A stretch of DNA of 64,000 nt, taken from positions 124,001-188,000 of the forward strand of contig NZ_JNYJ01000036.1 of assembly GCF_000716715.1 (NCBI RefSeq), read 5' to 3'. This stretch comes from Dactylosporangium aurantiacum. Lineage in GTDB: Bacteria > Actinomycetota > Actinomycetes > Mycobacteriales > Micromonosporaceae. Under the pieces are notes generated by a model that saw nothing but the letters and a program-made list of their open reading frames with translations, was not told the origin of the DNA and made no database searches. Shown here in pieces: positions 1 to 8,509 of the stretch (position 1 is the first letter of the stretch; every line of letters starts with the position of its first letter). A program made the position numbers and the translations under genes.

Positions 1-178
1 CGCGCTCCATGTTGCGCGTCTTGCGCCGCCCCCGGATGGTCGAGAAGACGACGTCGCCGCCGTCGTGCTTGGCCCAGATCACGCTGGACTGCGGCGCGCC
101 GTCCGGGTTGATCGTGCTGAGCACCAGGAACGCCCGGCGGTCGAGCAGGTCACGCAGCATCTCGTTCAAGGCCTTCAC
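1..178 (-). CDS. PPOX-class F420/FMN-dependent oxidoreductase (partial)
   Basis: This is the N-terminal 59 codons of a gene running off the left edge. The frame opens [15 protein letters not shown], followed by [20 protein letters not shown]. That is the typical first beta hairpin of the pyridoxamine-5'-phosphate-oxidase-like split barrel, used by many actinobacterial F420- or FMN-dependent reductases. The GTG start overlaps the ispF stop in a GTGA arrangement, so the two are probably translationally coupled. Cofactor and substrate cannot be judged because the rest of the protein lies outside the window. Confidence 0.75.
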   Translation of the reverse strand, partial: MKALNEMLRDLLDRRAFLVLSTINPDGAPQSSVIWAKHDGGDVVFSTIRGRRKTRNMER

Positions 179-651
179 CCTTTCGGTACCGGATAGATCA
201 ACGCGACGGCGGTGGCGGCGAGGCCCTCACCCCGACCGGTGAACCCGAGCCCGTCGGTCGTGGTGCCCGACAGCCGGACGATGGCGCCGATCGCCTTGCG
301 CAGCGTCTCCTCCGCCTCGGCCCGGCGCCGGCCGACCTTCGGCGCGACCCCGATCACCTGCACGGAGACGTTACCGATCTCATACCCGGCGTCACGGACC
401 AACCGCGCGGCCTCCCGCAGCAGCGTCACGCCCGACGCGCCGGCCCACTCCGGCCGGCTGGTGCCGAAGTTCGCCCCGAGATCGCCCAGACCGGCCGCGG
501 ACAGCAGCGCATCACAGATCGCGTGCGCCGCGACATCACCGTCGGAGTGCCCGGCGAGCCCGTCGACACCCTCCCACTTGAGCCCCGCGACCCAGCACTC
601 CCGCCCTTTTTCGAACGCGTGCACGTCGGTCCCGTTGCCGATCAACATCAT
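175..651 (-). CDS. ispF: 2-C-methyl-D-erythritol 2,4-cyclodiphosphate synthase
   Basis: IspF converts CDP-methylerythritol 2-phosphate to the cyclodiphosphate in the MEP isoprenoid pathway in the cytoplasm. The 158-residue product has the family length. It shows the N-terminal metal-site motif GTDVHAF (Asp9, His11), then [19 protein letters not shown], and the C-terminal [13 protein letters not shown] segment. Two ATG codons stand in tandem at the start (651 and 648) with no clear Shine-Dalgarno box. A TACCCT -10 and TTCACG -35 spaced 18 nt lie just upstream. ispD lies 2.8 kb away rather than adjacent; the gap holds a membrane gene, a repeat field and a HAD-like gene. Confidence 0.93.
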   Translation of the reverse strand: MMLIGNGTDVHAFEKGRECWVAGLKWEGVDGLAGHSDGDVAAHAICDALLSAAGLGDLGANFGTSRPEWAGASGVTLLREAARLVRDAGYEIGNVSVQVIGVAPKVGRRRAEAEETLRKAIGAIVRLSGTTTDGLGFTGRGEGLAATAVALIYPVPKG

Positions 652-676
652 CGCTGGATCACTTTGGGAGGGTACG

Positions 677-695
677 ACGATCGGTGCACGATCGT
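677..695. promoter_or_regulatory. Dyad between ispF and the VTT gene
   Basis: A 7-bp perfect inverted repeat, ACGATCG-GTGCA-CGATCGT, lies between the putative -35 (TTCACG) and -10 (TACCCT) boxes of ispF on the minus strand. Its position between two divergent genes fits an operator. No regulator can be named and the role is inference. Confidence 0.3.
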
Positions 696-748
696 GAACT
701 TCTGGTTGCTGCGCCTTGATCGGACTCGGCATCCTGGCGTTCCGGGCC

Positions 749-754
749 TAGGCT
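749..754 (+). promoter_or_regulatory. -10 box TAGGCT, probable leaderless start
   Basis: TAGGCT ends 7 nt before the GTG at 762, and no Shine-Dalgarno box is present. The same TAnnnT to GTG spacing recurs at several genes in this window, so a leaderless mRNA is inferred. Confidence 0.5.
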
Positions 755-761
755 GGGTCAG

Positions 762-1484
762 GTGCGCAACGACCTGACGACCCCGAAAGCCCCACGGCAG
801 TGGTGGCGCACCGGAGCCGCCTTGCGCTTCGGGCTGCTCGCCCTGCTGGTCGCGACGCTGTCCGTGGTCATGCTGATCATTCACCCGGACAAATCGTCGC
901 TCACCCATGCCGTGGGCCCTGACCACCCGTTCGGCCCGGCGATCGCCGTCCTCGGCTCCGCCGTGCTGACCACCGCCCTGGTCCCCCGGACCCTCCTCGC
1001 CGGCGTCGGCGGCGTCCTCTTCGGCTTCGCCGGCGGCGTCCTGTACATCCTCGCCGGCGTCACCCTGGGCGCCCTGATCGCCTACACGATCGGCCACTTC
1101 CTCGGCCGCGAGTTCATGGCCCGCCACCTGAGCGGCCGTTTCCTCGCCGTCGAGCAGGCCGTCGCCAACCGCGGCATCGTCGCCGTCATCATCTCCCGCA
1201 TGATCCCGTTCGTGCCGTTCTGCGTGGCGAACTACGCCTTCGGCACGACCCGGGTCCGCCGCTCGACCTTCGCGATCGGCACCATGCTCGGCGCCCTGCC
1301 CGCCACGATCGCGTATGCCGCCCTCGGCTCGGCCACCGCCCGCGGCGACACCCTCGGCATGTCCCTGGCCGGCGCGATGATCGCGACCCTGGGCGTGGGC
1401 GGCTCGATCGGCACGTACCTGGTGTGGCGCCGCCGTCCCCGCAAGCAGCAGCAGGTGGCCCCGGTGTCAGCCGCTCCCGCCTGA
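762..1484 (+). CDS. TVP38/TMEM64-like VTT-domain membrane protein
   Basis: This 240-residue integral membrane protein has an N-terminal helix (about 22-42) and a VTT/SNARE-associated core. Recognisable core motifs are the glycine-rich VLFGFAGGVLYILAGVTLGA stretch, the FLGREFMARHL cytosolic segment, the SRMIPFVPFCVANYAFG motif and GTMLGALPATIAYAALGSA. The tail is basic and Gln-rich. Relatives act in lipid scrambling or membrane homeostasis, but the specific role here is unknown. The GTG start was chosen because a TAGGCT box precedes it by 7 nt. The gene is divergent from ispF and is followed by a 1.4 kb gene-free repeat field. Confidence 0.8.
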   Translation: MRNDLTTPKAPRQWWRTGAALRFGLLALLVATLSVVMLIIHPDKSSLTHAVGPDHPFGPAIAVLGSAVLTTALVPRTLLAGVGGVLFGFAGGVLYILAGVTLGALIAYTIGHFLGREFMARHLSGRFLAVEQAVANRGIVAVIISRMIPFVPFCVANYAFGTTRVRRSTFAIGTMLGALPATIAYAALGSATARGDTLGMSLAGAMIATLGVGGSIGTYLVWRRRPRKQQQVAPVSAAPA

Positions 1485-2938
1485 CAGTTCCTGCTCCGAA
1501 CTTTTCCGGCTATTCCGGCTTTCCCGGCCCCGTGGCGAGCGTCTCGTCACGGGGCCGCTGCGTTCTTGCGGGCCGGTCTCGACTCCTCCGGCTGCTTCTA
1601 CTCCCCTTGGCTGGAATGCGGCGCTTCCGATCCGCTGATCAGCTGCTCAGCCACTGAGGACACAGACCACCCCGCTGGCCGCACCACCCCGACCACCCTC
1701 AACAACCACCCAGTTCCCAATGCCGCTCCCGGGCCACGGCGATCAGCGTCACGGACACCCGAACACCGATCACCGGCCGCTGCGGGCCCACCGGTTGACG
1801 CCCCGTTGACGCCCCGGCAGCCGAGTTCAGCGTGATGGCGACCACCAACACGAGCCGGCCACCGCTACCCCAGCCGGCCCCCACTCCAGCCGGCCCCACT
1901 CCAGCCAGCCCACACTCCAGCCGGACACCATCGCTCCAGCGGGACACCATCGCTCCAGCGGGACGCCACCCTGAACGACGACCACGCCACAGCGGCGACG
2001 ACGCCACAGCGATCGGCGCTACGTCACCCCCAACACCGATCACCCGCCGGACATAACCACCCGAACCGGCCACCCCCGGCCATCCCACCACCGCCGTCTG
2101 CCACGGCCATCCCAACCGCCCTCTGCCACGGCGATCGGCGTCTCCGGGACCCGAATGCGATCGGCGCTTGCGACCGTCGAACACTGATCACAAGTCGAAG
2201 CACCACCGCCAGATTCGGACCGCTGATCCCGCCGGCGCGCCGGATCGTGGCCGGGACGGCGCCACGCTTGACCACCGCCCTCACACCGGACAACCACAAC
2301 ACCCACCTCGGCGACCACGACGGCACCACTGACGACAACGACCTCGACCACAGCACCGCAGCCCCGCCTCCGTGATCGGCATTACCGGCGCCCGAACACC
2401 GATCACCAACCGGACATCGCCATCCTTACCCTTCGACCCCCCCGGCCACCTCAACCGCCGCCGGCTGCCTCGGCGATCGGCGTCTCTGGCACCCGAATGC
2501 CGATCACCATGTGGGCATCGCCGCCCAGGACAGAGCCGATGCCTTGACCCTCGCCCCCGCTCGACCACCCCGCTCACTGCCTCGGCGATCGGCGTCTCCG
2601 GCACCCAAATCCCGACCACCCCGCTCGACCGCCTCCGCTCAGCCGGCCCGCTCAGCCGGCCCGCTCAGCCGGCCCGCTCAACCACCCCGCACGACCGCCT
2701 CCGCCCAACCGGCCCCGCACGACCGGCTCCGCCCAACCGGCCCCGCTCAACCGGCCCCGCTCAACCGCCGCCCGTTTACGTCGGACTCGCGCAACCCGGG
2801 CTTCAGGCATGACCCATGTCACCGCGATCGGCGTTGCCGGCAACCGGACACCGATCACCAGCCCGAGCGACGAGCTGAGCCGAGCCGAGCGAAAGCCGGG
2901 AGCAGCCACGGCAGGCGTCCAGCACCCGGGATCGCAGG
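1485..2938. other. Gene-free region with palindromic repeats
   Basis: No convincing gene is present. The sequence is Pro/Arg-codon-like low-complexity DNA (CCAGCC, CCGCTC and CCGGCC runs) interrupted by eight copies of a roughly 35-bp palindromic repeat between about 1738 and 2860. Open frames on both strands are GC-rich shadows without start signals. Confidence 0.7.
1738..2860. repeat. Eight-copy 35-bp palindromic repeat field
   Basis: The copies are anchored by GATC tetramers at 1741/1768, 2011/2038, 2133/2159, 2159/2186, 2374/2401, 2475/2502, 2587/2614 (second arm degraded to GACC) and 2826/2853. Seven of the eight have exactly 27 bp between anchors and one has 26. The third and fourth copies share one GATC. 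On the minus strand the arms are GATCGGTGT and ACGCCGATC around a loop near CGGGTGCCGG. Changes in the arms are often G-T wobble compatible, which suggests selection for a hairpin. Spacing between copies is irregular, so this is not a CRISPR. Confidence 0.8.
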
Positions 2939-3451
2939 TCAGGCGGCGTAGCGGACCTGCCGGGCGAACGACTCGATCCTCGCCAGGTCGCTCGGTCGCA
3001 GGCCCCGGCGTGAGTGCGGCTTGATCAGCAGCGCGCGGCCGCCGGCGGTCAGCTCAGCGGCCACCGGGCCGGGATCCGGGACCGCGGTGTCATCCGTCCA
3101 CACCAGCCGGCGTCCGGCGGCCAGGACCTCGCGGGCCGCGGCCAGTTTCACCCGATCGGTCTCCTCGGCCTCGTCGAGATCGGCCGCGGACAGCGCACGG
3201 CCCAGTGGCGGCAAATGGAAGAGCCGCTCCAGCGCGTCGGCGTCCGGGCACCAGGTCGTGCACCAGCGGATCTCGAGGAGGCGGGTGGCGGCCAGCCGGC
3301 GGATCCGCGTGATCAGCGCAGGCGCCCAGCGGATCGGCCAGTCGATGCCGGCCGACGAGGCGGTACCGCGGTGCAGTGAGGGACCCCACAGCGGGCGGCG
3401 TACGTTGATCACGCCGTCGACGTCGAGGAGCCAGACCGGCGGGTGGCGCAC
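2939..3451 (-). CDS. HAD-like domain protein
   Basis: A 170-residue cytosolic protein that opens with VWLLDVDGVINV, a DxDGV motif as in haloacid-dehalogenase fold hydrolases. A later RRLVWTDDTAVPD segment could carry the acidic motif. The product is short with no obvious cap domain. The GTG start lies 2 nt beyond the ispD stop, so it is probably co-transcribed with carD-ispD. Substrate unknown. Confidence 0.65.
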   Translation of the reverse strand: MRHPPVWLLDVDGVINVRRPLWGPSLHRGTASSAGIDWPIRWAPALITRIRRLAATRLLEIRWCTTWCPDADALERLFHLPPLGRALSAADLDEAEETDRVKLAAAREVLAAGRRLVWTDDTAVPDPGPVAAELTAGGRALLIKPHSRRGLRPSDLARIESFARQVRYAA

Positions 3452-3453
3452 GG

Positions 3454-4149
3454 TCAGAAGAGCAGCTCGGCGACGGCCAGGTCGAACGGGCGGGTGATCT
3501 TCATGGCGGCCTCGGCGCCGGGGACGGTGTGCACGGGGACACCGATCTTCTCGGCGAGGCCGGCGTCGTCGGTGTGGTCGTCGACGGCGGCGGCATGTGC
3601 GCTGGTCAGGACCGTGCGGCTGAAGCCCTGGGGGGTCTGGACGGCGCGGAGGACGGAGCGGTCGACGGTGCCGACGACAATGCCGGAATTGTCTACCTGC
3701 TTGATGGTGTCGACCACGGCGAGAACGGGTATGACGGCGCCGTGCCCCCCTCGCACCGCTGCCGCGACTGTCTCCACCAGCTCAGGTGGGGTCAGCGCAC
3801 GCGCCGCGTCGTGGACCAGGATGATGCCGAACTCCTCAGGGACGGCGGCCAGCGCAAGAGCCACCGACGCCTGCCGGCTCGCCCCGCCCGCGACCACCAG
3901 AAGCCGGACATCGGGGGAGGAAAGCGGCCGCAGCATCGCCGCGACGTCGTCGACGGCGTCCGCCGGGGCGGCGACCACGATGCAGCCCACGCTGGGCGCG
4001 GCTGCCACCCGGCGAACGGCGTGCACGAGCAGCGGCTCCCCTCGCAGGAGCCGCAGTGCCTTCGGAGCACCGGGGCCGAGTCGGACCCCCATGCCCGCAG
4101 CAGGCACGAGGACCGCGACGTCACCACGCACACTGGGGTGCGCCGTCAC
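3454..4149 (-). CDS. ispD: 2-C-methyl-D-erythritol 4-phosphate cytidylyltransferase
   Basis: IspD transfers CMP from CTP to methylerythritol 4-phosphate, the third MEP-pathway step. The 231-residue protein has the nucleotide-binding loop VPAAGMGVRLGPGAPKA near residues 15-31. It also has the VHDAARALTPPELV motif and the C-terminal KITRPFDLAVAELL signature. It starts with GTG 39 nt after carD on the same strand. The carD-ispD order is conserved in actinobacteria, tying stringent RNA polymerase control to isoprenoid synthesis by position only. Confidence 0.95.
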   Translation of the reverse strand: MTAHPSVRGDVAVLVPAAGMGVRLGPGAPKALRLLRGEPLLVHAVRRVAAAPSVGCIVVAAPADAVDDVAAMLRPLSSPDVRLLVVAGGASRQASVALALAAVPEEFGIILVHDAARALTPPELVETVAAAVRGGHGAVIPVLAVVDTIKQVDNSGIVVGTVDRSVLRAVQTPQGFSRTVLTSAHAAAVDDHTDDAGLAEKIGVPVHTVPGAEAAMKITRPFDLAVAELLF

Positions 4150-4188
4150 GTCGCGGTCCTCGGTCTAAGGGATAGCCGGGCTGAAATG

Positions 4189-4674
4189 TCAGGCCTCGGT
4201 CAGCACCTTGTCCAGCAGCGTCTCGGCCTCATCCTTGGTGCTCTTCTCGGCGAGCGCCACCTCACCGACCAGGATGTCCCGAGCCTTGGCCAGCATGCGC
4301 TTCTCGCCGGCCGACAAACCACGCTCCCGGTCACGGCGCCACAGGTCACGCACGACCTCTGCGACCTTGAGCGGATTGCCGGAGGCCAACTTCTCCAGAT
4401 TCGCCTTGTAACGCCGCGACCAGTTGGTCGGCTCCTCGGTGTGCGGAGCGCGGAGGACGTCGAAGACCTTCGTCAGGCCTTCCTCGCCAACCACCTCGCG
4501 CACGCCGACGATCTCGGCGTTTTCGGCGGGCACCCGCACCGTCAGGTCACCCTGAGCGACCCTGAGGACGAGATACTGCTTCTCCTCGCCCCTGACGACC
4601 CGAGTCTCGATTGCCTCGATGAGTGCGGCCCCGTGGTGGGGGTAGACAACGGTCTCGCCGACACTGAAAACCAT
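4189..4674 (-). CDS. carD: CarD-family RNA polymerase-binding regulator
   Basis: CarD binds the RNA polymerase beta subunit and stabilises open complexes, especially at rRNA promoters. The 161-residue product matches the mycobacterial length. Its N-terminal Tudor-like RID begins [20 protein letters not shown]. The C-terminal helical DNA-binding part includes [15 protein letters not shown] and the [15 protein letters not shown] segment. AAAGGGG lies upstream of the ATG. It heads a carD-ispD-HAD gene string. Confidence 0.96.
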   Translation of the reverse strand: MVFSVGETVVYPHHGAALIEAIETRVVRGEEKQYLVLRVAQGDLTVRVPAENAEIVGVREVVGEEGLTKVFDVLRAPHTEEPTNWSRRYKANLEKLASGNPLKVAEVVRDLWRRDRERGLSAGEKRMLAKARDILVGEVALAEKSTKDEAETLLDKVLTEA

Positions 4675-5040
4675 AGGTTCGAAACCCCTTTCGCTGTGTC
4701 TAGGGTAACACGGTCACGCGCTGTCGTCCCACCCCAGAGAGCAGCATTCGCGCAGGTCAGAACACATGTGAGTCCCCTTTCTCCCGCTTGACATGAATCG
4801 TGGAACCTGCTGCGTAACGGATCAACAACCCAGGGCACACGCAAATGCGCAGGCAGTTGGACATTTCCGATTGATTGTCGCGAGTGCGTACGGAACCGGC
4901 AGCGGACCTCTGGATCACCACGCTGCGTGATGCCACCAGCGGCGGAGCGTGGGAAACTCTTCATACATCTCGATGACTGGCCCCACTGGCGCGTTGCAGC
5001 CGGGTGAGGGAAAGTTGAGGCAGGTGCGAGGAGAACAGCG
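4675..5040. other. Divergent intergenic region, carD and membrane protein
   Basis: No gene is seen. The region must carry the carD promoter; TACCCT and TAGACA boxes lie close upstream of carD on the minus strand. A plus-strand TTGACA is at 4789-4794, but its -10 is poor (GCGTAA). An AGGAG box at 5031-5035 serves the gene at 5041. Confidence 0.5.
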
Positions 5041-5820
5041 ATGGGCACGCTGCGCGGCGACAACGGTGGTGGTGAGCGACCACAAGACGGTGGTGGCCTG
5101 CCCGACCTGCCCCCTGAGTGGGGCACGATCATCATTCCCGACGATCCCGGCGCACTCGACGATGAAGGCTCGTCGATCCGTCGACAATTCCGCCGTGCCG
5201 CAATACGCCGTCGCTGGCGCCGCCGGCTGCACCTGAAGCCGGAGCCGTTGCGCCGGACCACCGACGATTCTCCCGGGCTCGCGGTGCCGTTGCTGATCAT
5301 GTCGATCGCCGTCATCGCGACGCTGGTGAGTCTGTTCGCGGTGGCCTGGCCCCGGCGCAATCCCAACGGCTCGCCGCGGCTCGCCCCGCCGTCCCCGGCC
5401 GCCGTGGTCAGTCTCACCGGGCTCAGCCTGGTCGACCCCGACGGCGTGACGGTGCCGGTCCGCGAGCTCGCGCCGGCGGTGATCCTGCTCGTCGAGGGCT
5501 GCACCTGCGAGCAGCTCATCGCCGGCACCGTGAACGCCGTCGCGGTCAGCAAGGCGCCGTCCGCGCAGGTGCTGGTGGTGGCCAACCGGCCGCCGACGTT
5601 GCCGGCGGGGCTCAACGCCAAGGTGAAGGTCCGGGCGTTCGGCGACCCGAACGGCTCGGTCCGCGCGGCGGTGCCGTTCCTCGCGCCGAGCCGCACCACG
5701 GCCGCCGTCCTGCTCGGCGCGGACGGCCGGGTGGTGCGCTCGGTCAGCTCCGTGACCAGCGCCGCCGCGTTCGACAGCGAGCTGGGCAACCTCGCGGTAG
5801 CCCCCTCGTCAACCGCGTAG
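5041..5820 (+). CDS. Single-pass membrane protein with CxC thioredoxin-like domain
   Basis: A 259-residue protein with a cytosolic N-terminus rich in Gly, Asp and Arg (RRQFRRAAIRRRWRRRLH) and one transmembrane helix at about 81-103. The roughly 150-residue outer domain contains ILLVEGCTCEQL (Cys154, Cys156), VLVVANRPPTLP and a final VLLGADGRVVRSVSS strand. That order resembles the AhpC/thioredoxin-like fold, but with CxC in place of CxxC. A strong AGGAG box precedes the ATG. The gene is divergent from carD. Its function is unknown; the thioredoxin-like assignment is inference from pattern. Confidence 0.6.
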   Translation: MGTLRGDNGGGERPQDGGGLPDLPPEWGTIIIPDDPGALDDEGSSIRRQFRRAAIRRRWRRRLHLKPEPLRRTTDDSPGLAVPLLIMSIAVIATLVSLFAVAWPRRNPNGSPRLAPPSPAAVVSLTGLSLVDPDGVTVPVRELAPAVILLVEGCTCEQLIAGTVNAVAVSKAPSAQVLVVANRPPTLPAGLNAKVKVRAFGDPNGSVRAAVPFLAPSRTTAAVLLGADGRVVRSVSSVTSAAAFDSELGNLAVAPSSTA

Positions 5821-6849
5821 CAGCGTCCCGTACAGCGTCAGACCGGGGCCGAACGCGAGCGCCACCGTGTTCTTCGGCGGGCCCGACGGGCGGCGCCGCA
5901 GCGCGTCGAGGATGAGCAGGACCGTCGGCGAGGAGCAGTTGCCGTGCTCGGCGAGGGTGCCGCGCGACTCGGCCAGCGCCGACTCCGGCAGCGCCAGCTG
6001 GTCGCGGACCACGTCGAGGATGCGTGGGCCGCCGGGGTGCACCGCCCAGCCGTCGACGTCGGCCAGGGTCAGCCCGTGCCGGCCCAGCAGGTCACCCACC
6101 AGGTCCGCGACGTAGATCGACAGCACGTCGGGCACCTTCGGCGACAGCCCCATCCGGAACCCGAGGTCCGTGACGTCCCAGGTCATGTGGTCCGCGGTCG
6201 CCGTGTCCGTGACCGCGGCGATGTCAGCGATCCTCTGCCCGGATCCTTGCGGCACCAGTACGACTGCCGCCGCCGCATCCGAAAAGAGCGCGTGCGCGAC
6301 GATCTGCTGCGGATCGTCGCTGGGCGGCTGCACGTGCAGGCTGGTCAGCTCCAGGCACAGCAGCACCGCCGGCAGCCCGCGGGCCGACACGAAATCCGTC
6401 GCGGCGCCCAGCCCCGGCAGCGCGGCGTAGCAGCCCATGTGCCCGATGAACAGCCGCTGCGTGCCCGGCGCCATGCCCAGGTCGCGGGCGAGCAGGATGT
6501 CCAGGCCCGGGGTGGCGTACCCGGTGCAGGAACACACCACGAACAACCCGATCTCATCCGGTCGCAGGCCGGCCGCGTCGAGCGCGCCGCTCACCGCGTC
6601 CTTGCCCAGCGGCAGTGCCTCGGTCAGGTAGCGGCCCATGCGTTTCGCGGTCGACCAGCCGGACGCGTCCTCGATGAGCGGGTTGACCGCGCCGTGCCGG
6701 CTGACCACGCCCGAGTTGCTGAAGATCCGCTTGGCCAGCCCCCTGCGGGAGCCGTTGTAGTGCCGCTCGAAGAACCCCGACCACACCTCGTCCTGGCGCA
6801 TCGGGCCCGGGAATGTCACACCCATGCCTGCGATCGCGGCACCTGTCAC
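5809..6849 (-). CDS. Type III polyketide synthase
   Basis: This chalcone/stilbene-synthase-like enzyme condenses an acyl-CoA starter with malonyl-CoA units in the cytoplasm. The 346-residue protein keeps the full catalytic triad: Cys140 in GHMGCYAALPGL, His271 in AVHPGGPRIL and Asn304 in HGNCSSPTV. The GTG start overlaps the methyltransferase stop (GTGA), so the two are coupled. A UbiA prenyltransferase is divergent from them. The set resembles clusters making alkylresorcinols or prenylated alkylhydroquinones such as agq of A. missouriensis. No flavoprotein hydroxylase is nearby, so the product is uncertain. The end overlaps the convergent gene at 5041-5820. Confidence 0.9.
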   Translation of the reverse strand: MTGAAIAGMGVTFPGPMRQDEVWSGFFERHYNGSRRGLAKRIFSNSGVVSRHGAVNPLIEDASGWSTAKRMGRYLTEALPLGKDAVSGALDAAGLRPDEIGLFVVCSCTGYATPGLDILLARDLGMAPGTQRLFIGHMGCYAALPGLGAATDFVSARGLPAVLLCLELTSLHVQPPSDDPQQIVAHALFSDAAAAVVLVPQGSGQRIADIAAVTDTATADHMTWDVTDLGFRMGLSPKVPDVLSIYVADLVGDLLGRHGLTLADVDGWAVHPGGPRILDVVRDQLALPESALAESRGTLAEHGNCSSPTVLLILDALRRRPSGPPKNTVALAFGPGLTLYGTLLRG

Positions 6850-7556
6850 TGGGTCCCCTTTCTGCCGCGCCCCTGGTAGAGGATCGCGGTGGTGAACGTC
6901 GGCACGATCGGCACAGCGTTACTGCGGGTGACCAGCCAGCGGGCGAGCGCGGGCAGCGTCGGCCGGACGCCACGCACGTCCAGCGGCACGCCGTTGCGCG
7001 CGCACTCGATCCGCAGCCGCCGCGGGTCGACGAACAGCGCGGGGTCGTGGATGCCGCGCACCGCCGGCAGCACCGCCTCGGCGAGCCGGACCGCGACCAG
7101 CCGCGACACGGCGGTGTCCGCCAGCGTGTCCAGGACCAGCCAGCCCCCGGGTCGCAGAATGCGGCACGCCTCGGCGATCACAGCCGGCCAGTCCGGCACA
7201 TGCTCCAGCAGTTCACCCGCGCTCACCACGTCGGCGACACCGTCGGCGAACGGCAGCCGGCCCACATCCGCCTGCACGGGCGCGACGCCGTGCGCGGCGG
7301 CCTGCTCCAGGCCCGACCGGATCAGGTCGACGCCGACGTGCCGGTACCCCTTGTCGGCCACGTGCGGGGCGAGCAGCCCTCCGCCGCAACCCAGGTCGAC
7401 CAGCACGGCCCCGTCGCGCGACGCGGGCGGGATCAGCCGGGCGCGGGCGCGGGCCAGCCAGTACAGCATGGACAGCGGCGATCCGGGACGCCACCACTCG
7501 CCGGCCAGGTCGTCATACTGACCAGGGTCGTTACGCGCCCGGCGCGTCGATCGCAT
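6846..7556 (-). CDS. SAM-dependent methyltransferase (UbiG-like)
   Basis: A 236-residue class I methyltransferase. The N-terminal QYDDLAGEWWRPGSPL segment resembles UbiG/Coq3. Motif I is VLVDLGCGGGLLAPH, then an acidic VGVDL strand end, the ADVGRLPFADGVADVV motif and the EACRILRPGGWLVLDTL post-motif. It is followed directly and in coupled fashion by the type III PKS, so it probably methylates the phenolic or quinol polyketide product (O- or C-methylation not decidable). The ATG at 7556 gives the family-typical N-terminus. Divergent from the UbiA gene with a 45-nt gap that must hold both promoters. Confidence 0.85.
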   Translation of the reverse strand: MRSTRRARNDPGQYDDLAGEWWRPGSPLSMLYWLARARARLIPPASRDGAVLVDLGCGGGLLAPHVADKGYRHVGVDLIRSGLEQAAAHGVAPVQADVGRLPFADGVADVVSAGELLEHVPDWPAVIAEACRILRPGGWLVLDTLADTAVSRLVAVRLAEAVLPAVRGIHDPALFVDPRRLRIECARNGVPLDVRGVRPTLPALARWLVTRSNAVPIVPTFTTAILYQGRGRKGTQ

Positions 7557-7601
7557 GGATCGAGACTGACACGGAACCCTTCGGACAGCCACACTTGCGG
7601 A

Positions 7602-8423
7602 ATGTCCGTTGCGAGCGCGATCGTCCGCACCAGCCATCCGGAGCCGGCGGTCGCGGTCACCGCCGTGGCCGCGCTGCTGTCGTTCGGACTCGGCAGGACC
7701 TGGCCGGGTGTGCTGGTGGCGGCGGCCACGGTACTGGCGAGCCAACTGTCCATCGGCTGGGTGAACGACGCGCTGGACGCCCCGCGGGACGCGGCGGTGG
7801 GGCGTACCGACAAACCCGTCGCGACCGGGGCGATCTCCCGGCGGCTGGTGTTCACCCTCGGCGTCACCGCCGCGGTCGTGATGGTCCCCCTCGGTTTCGT
7901 GTCGGGGATCACCGCCGGGTTCGTCGCGCTGCTGGCGCTGGTCTCCGCGCTGCTCTACGACTGGCCGCTGAAGTCGACGCCGGTGTCGGTGCTGCCGTAC
8001 GCGCTGTCGTTCGCCTGCCTGCCCGCGTTCGTCGTCATCGGTGCCGGGCTGGTCCCGCCGCCGTGGCTGCTCGCGGCCGGTGCGCTGCTCGGCGCGGGCG
8101 CGCACTTCGTCAACGCGCTGCCCGATCTCGACGACGACGTCCGTACCGGCGTGCGGGGCCTGCCGCACCTGCTCGGCCGGCGCGGCTCCCTCGGCGCCGC
8201 GGCCGTGCTGCTGCTCGCTGCCACCGCCGCGCTGGCGTTCGGGCCACCGGGGCCACCCGCGCCGCTGTTCTGGCCAACGCTCGCGGTGGCTCTGGTCGCG
8301 CTTTCCATCGGGGTGTACGCCATGCGCCGCAACCCCAGCTCACGCGTCCCTTTCCTGTCGGTGATCGCCGTCGCGCTGATCGATGTGCTATTTCTGCTGG
8401 TCAGCGGCCTGAACCTGGACTGA
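7602..8423 (+). CDS. UbiA-family prenyltransferase
   Basis: A 273-residue polytopic membrane enzyme that would attach an isoprenyl chain to an aromatic acceptor. The first Mg-diphosphate motif is NDALDAPRD (Asn55, Asp56, Asp59, Asp63), matching NDxxDxxxD. The second is NALPDLDDDVRTG around Asp175-Asp179. About eight hydrophobic segments follow the usual pattern. It is divergent from the type III PKS/methyltransferase pair and is inferred to prenylate that product. The start is ATG with no strong ribosome-binding site. Confidence 0.88.
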   Translation: MSVASAIVRTSHPEPAVAVTAVAALLSFGLGRTWPGVLVAAATVLASQLSIGWVNDALDAPRDAAVGRTDKPVATGAISRRLVFTLGVTAAVVMVPLGFVSGITAGFVALLALVSALLYDWPLKSTPVSVLPYALSFACLPAFVVIGAGLVPPPWLLAAGALLGAGAHFVNALPDLDDDVRTGVRGLPHLLGRRGSLGAAAVLLLAATAALAFGPPGPPAPLFWPTLAVALVALSIGVYAMRRNPSSRVPFLSVIAVALIDVLFLLVSGLNLD

Positions 8424-8468
8424 CCGGTGCAGTGTCAGGGTGCGCGTAATCGGCCGATCAACGGCAAC

Positions 8469-8474
8469 TAGGCT
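8469..8474 (+). promoter_or_regulatory. -10 box TAGGCT for the lpqE-like gene
   Basis: TAGGCT lies 35 nt before the GTG start. Unlike the leaderless genes, this transcript would contain the GGAGG box at 8498-8502. No clear -35 is seen. Confidence 0.4.
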
Positions 8475-8509
8475 GTAGTCGGCCGCCCGATCCAGATGGA
8501 GGACCTAAG

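Noticed and set aside
1738..2860. CRISPR array
   Set aside because: Copies are degenerate, unevenly spaced, and themselves palindromic; there are no unique equal-length spacers and no cas genes.
4670..4690. tRNA-like GGTTCGAA motif near the carD start
   Set aside because: No acceptor or anticodon stems can be drawn around it; it is part of the carD leader.
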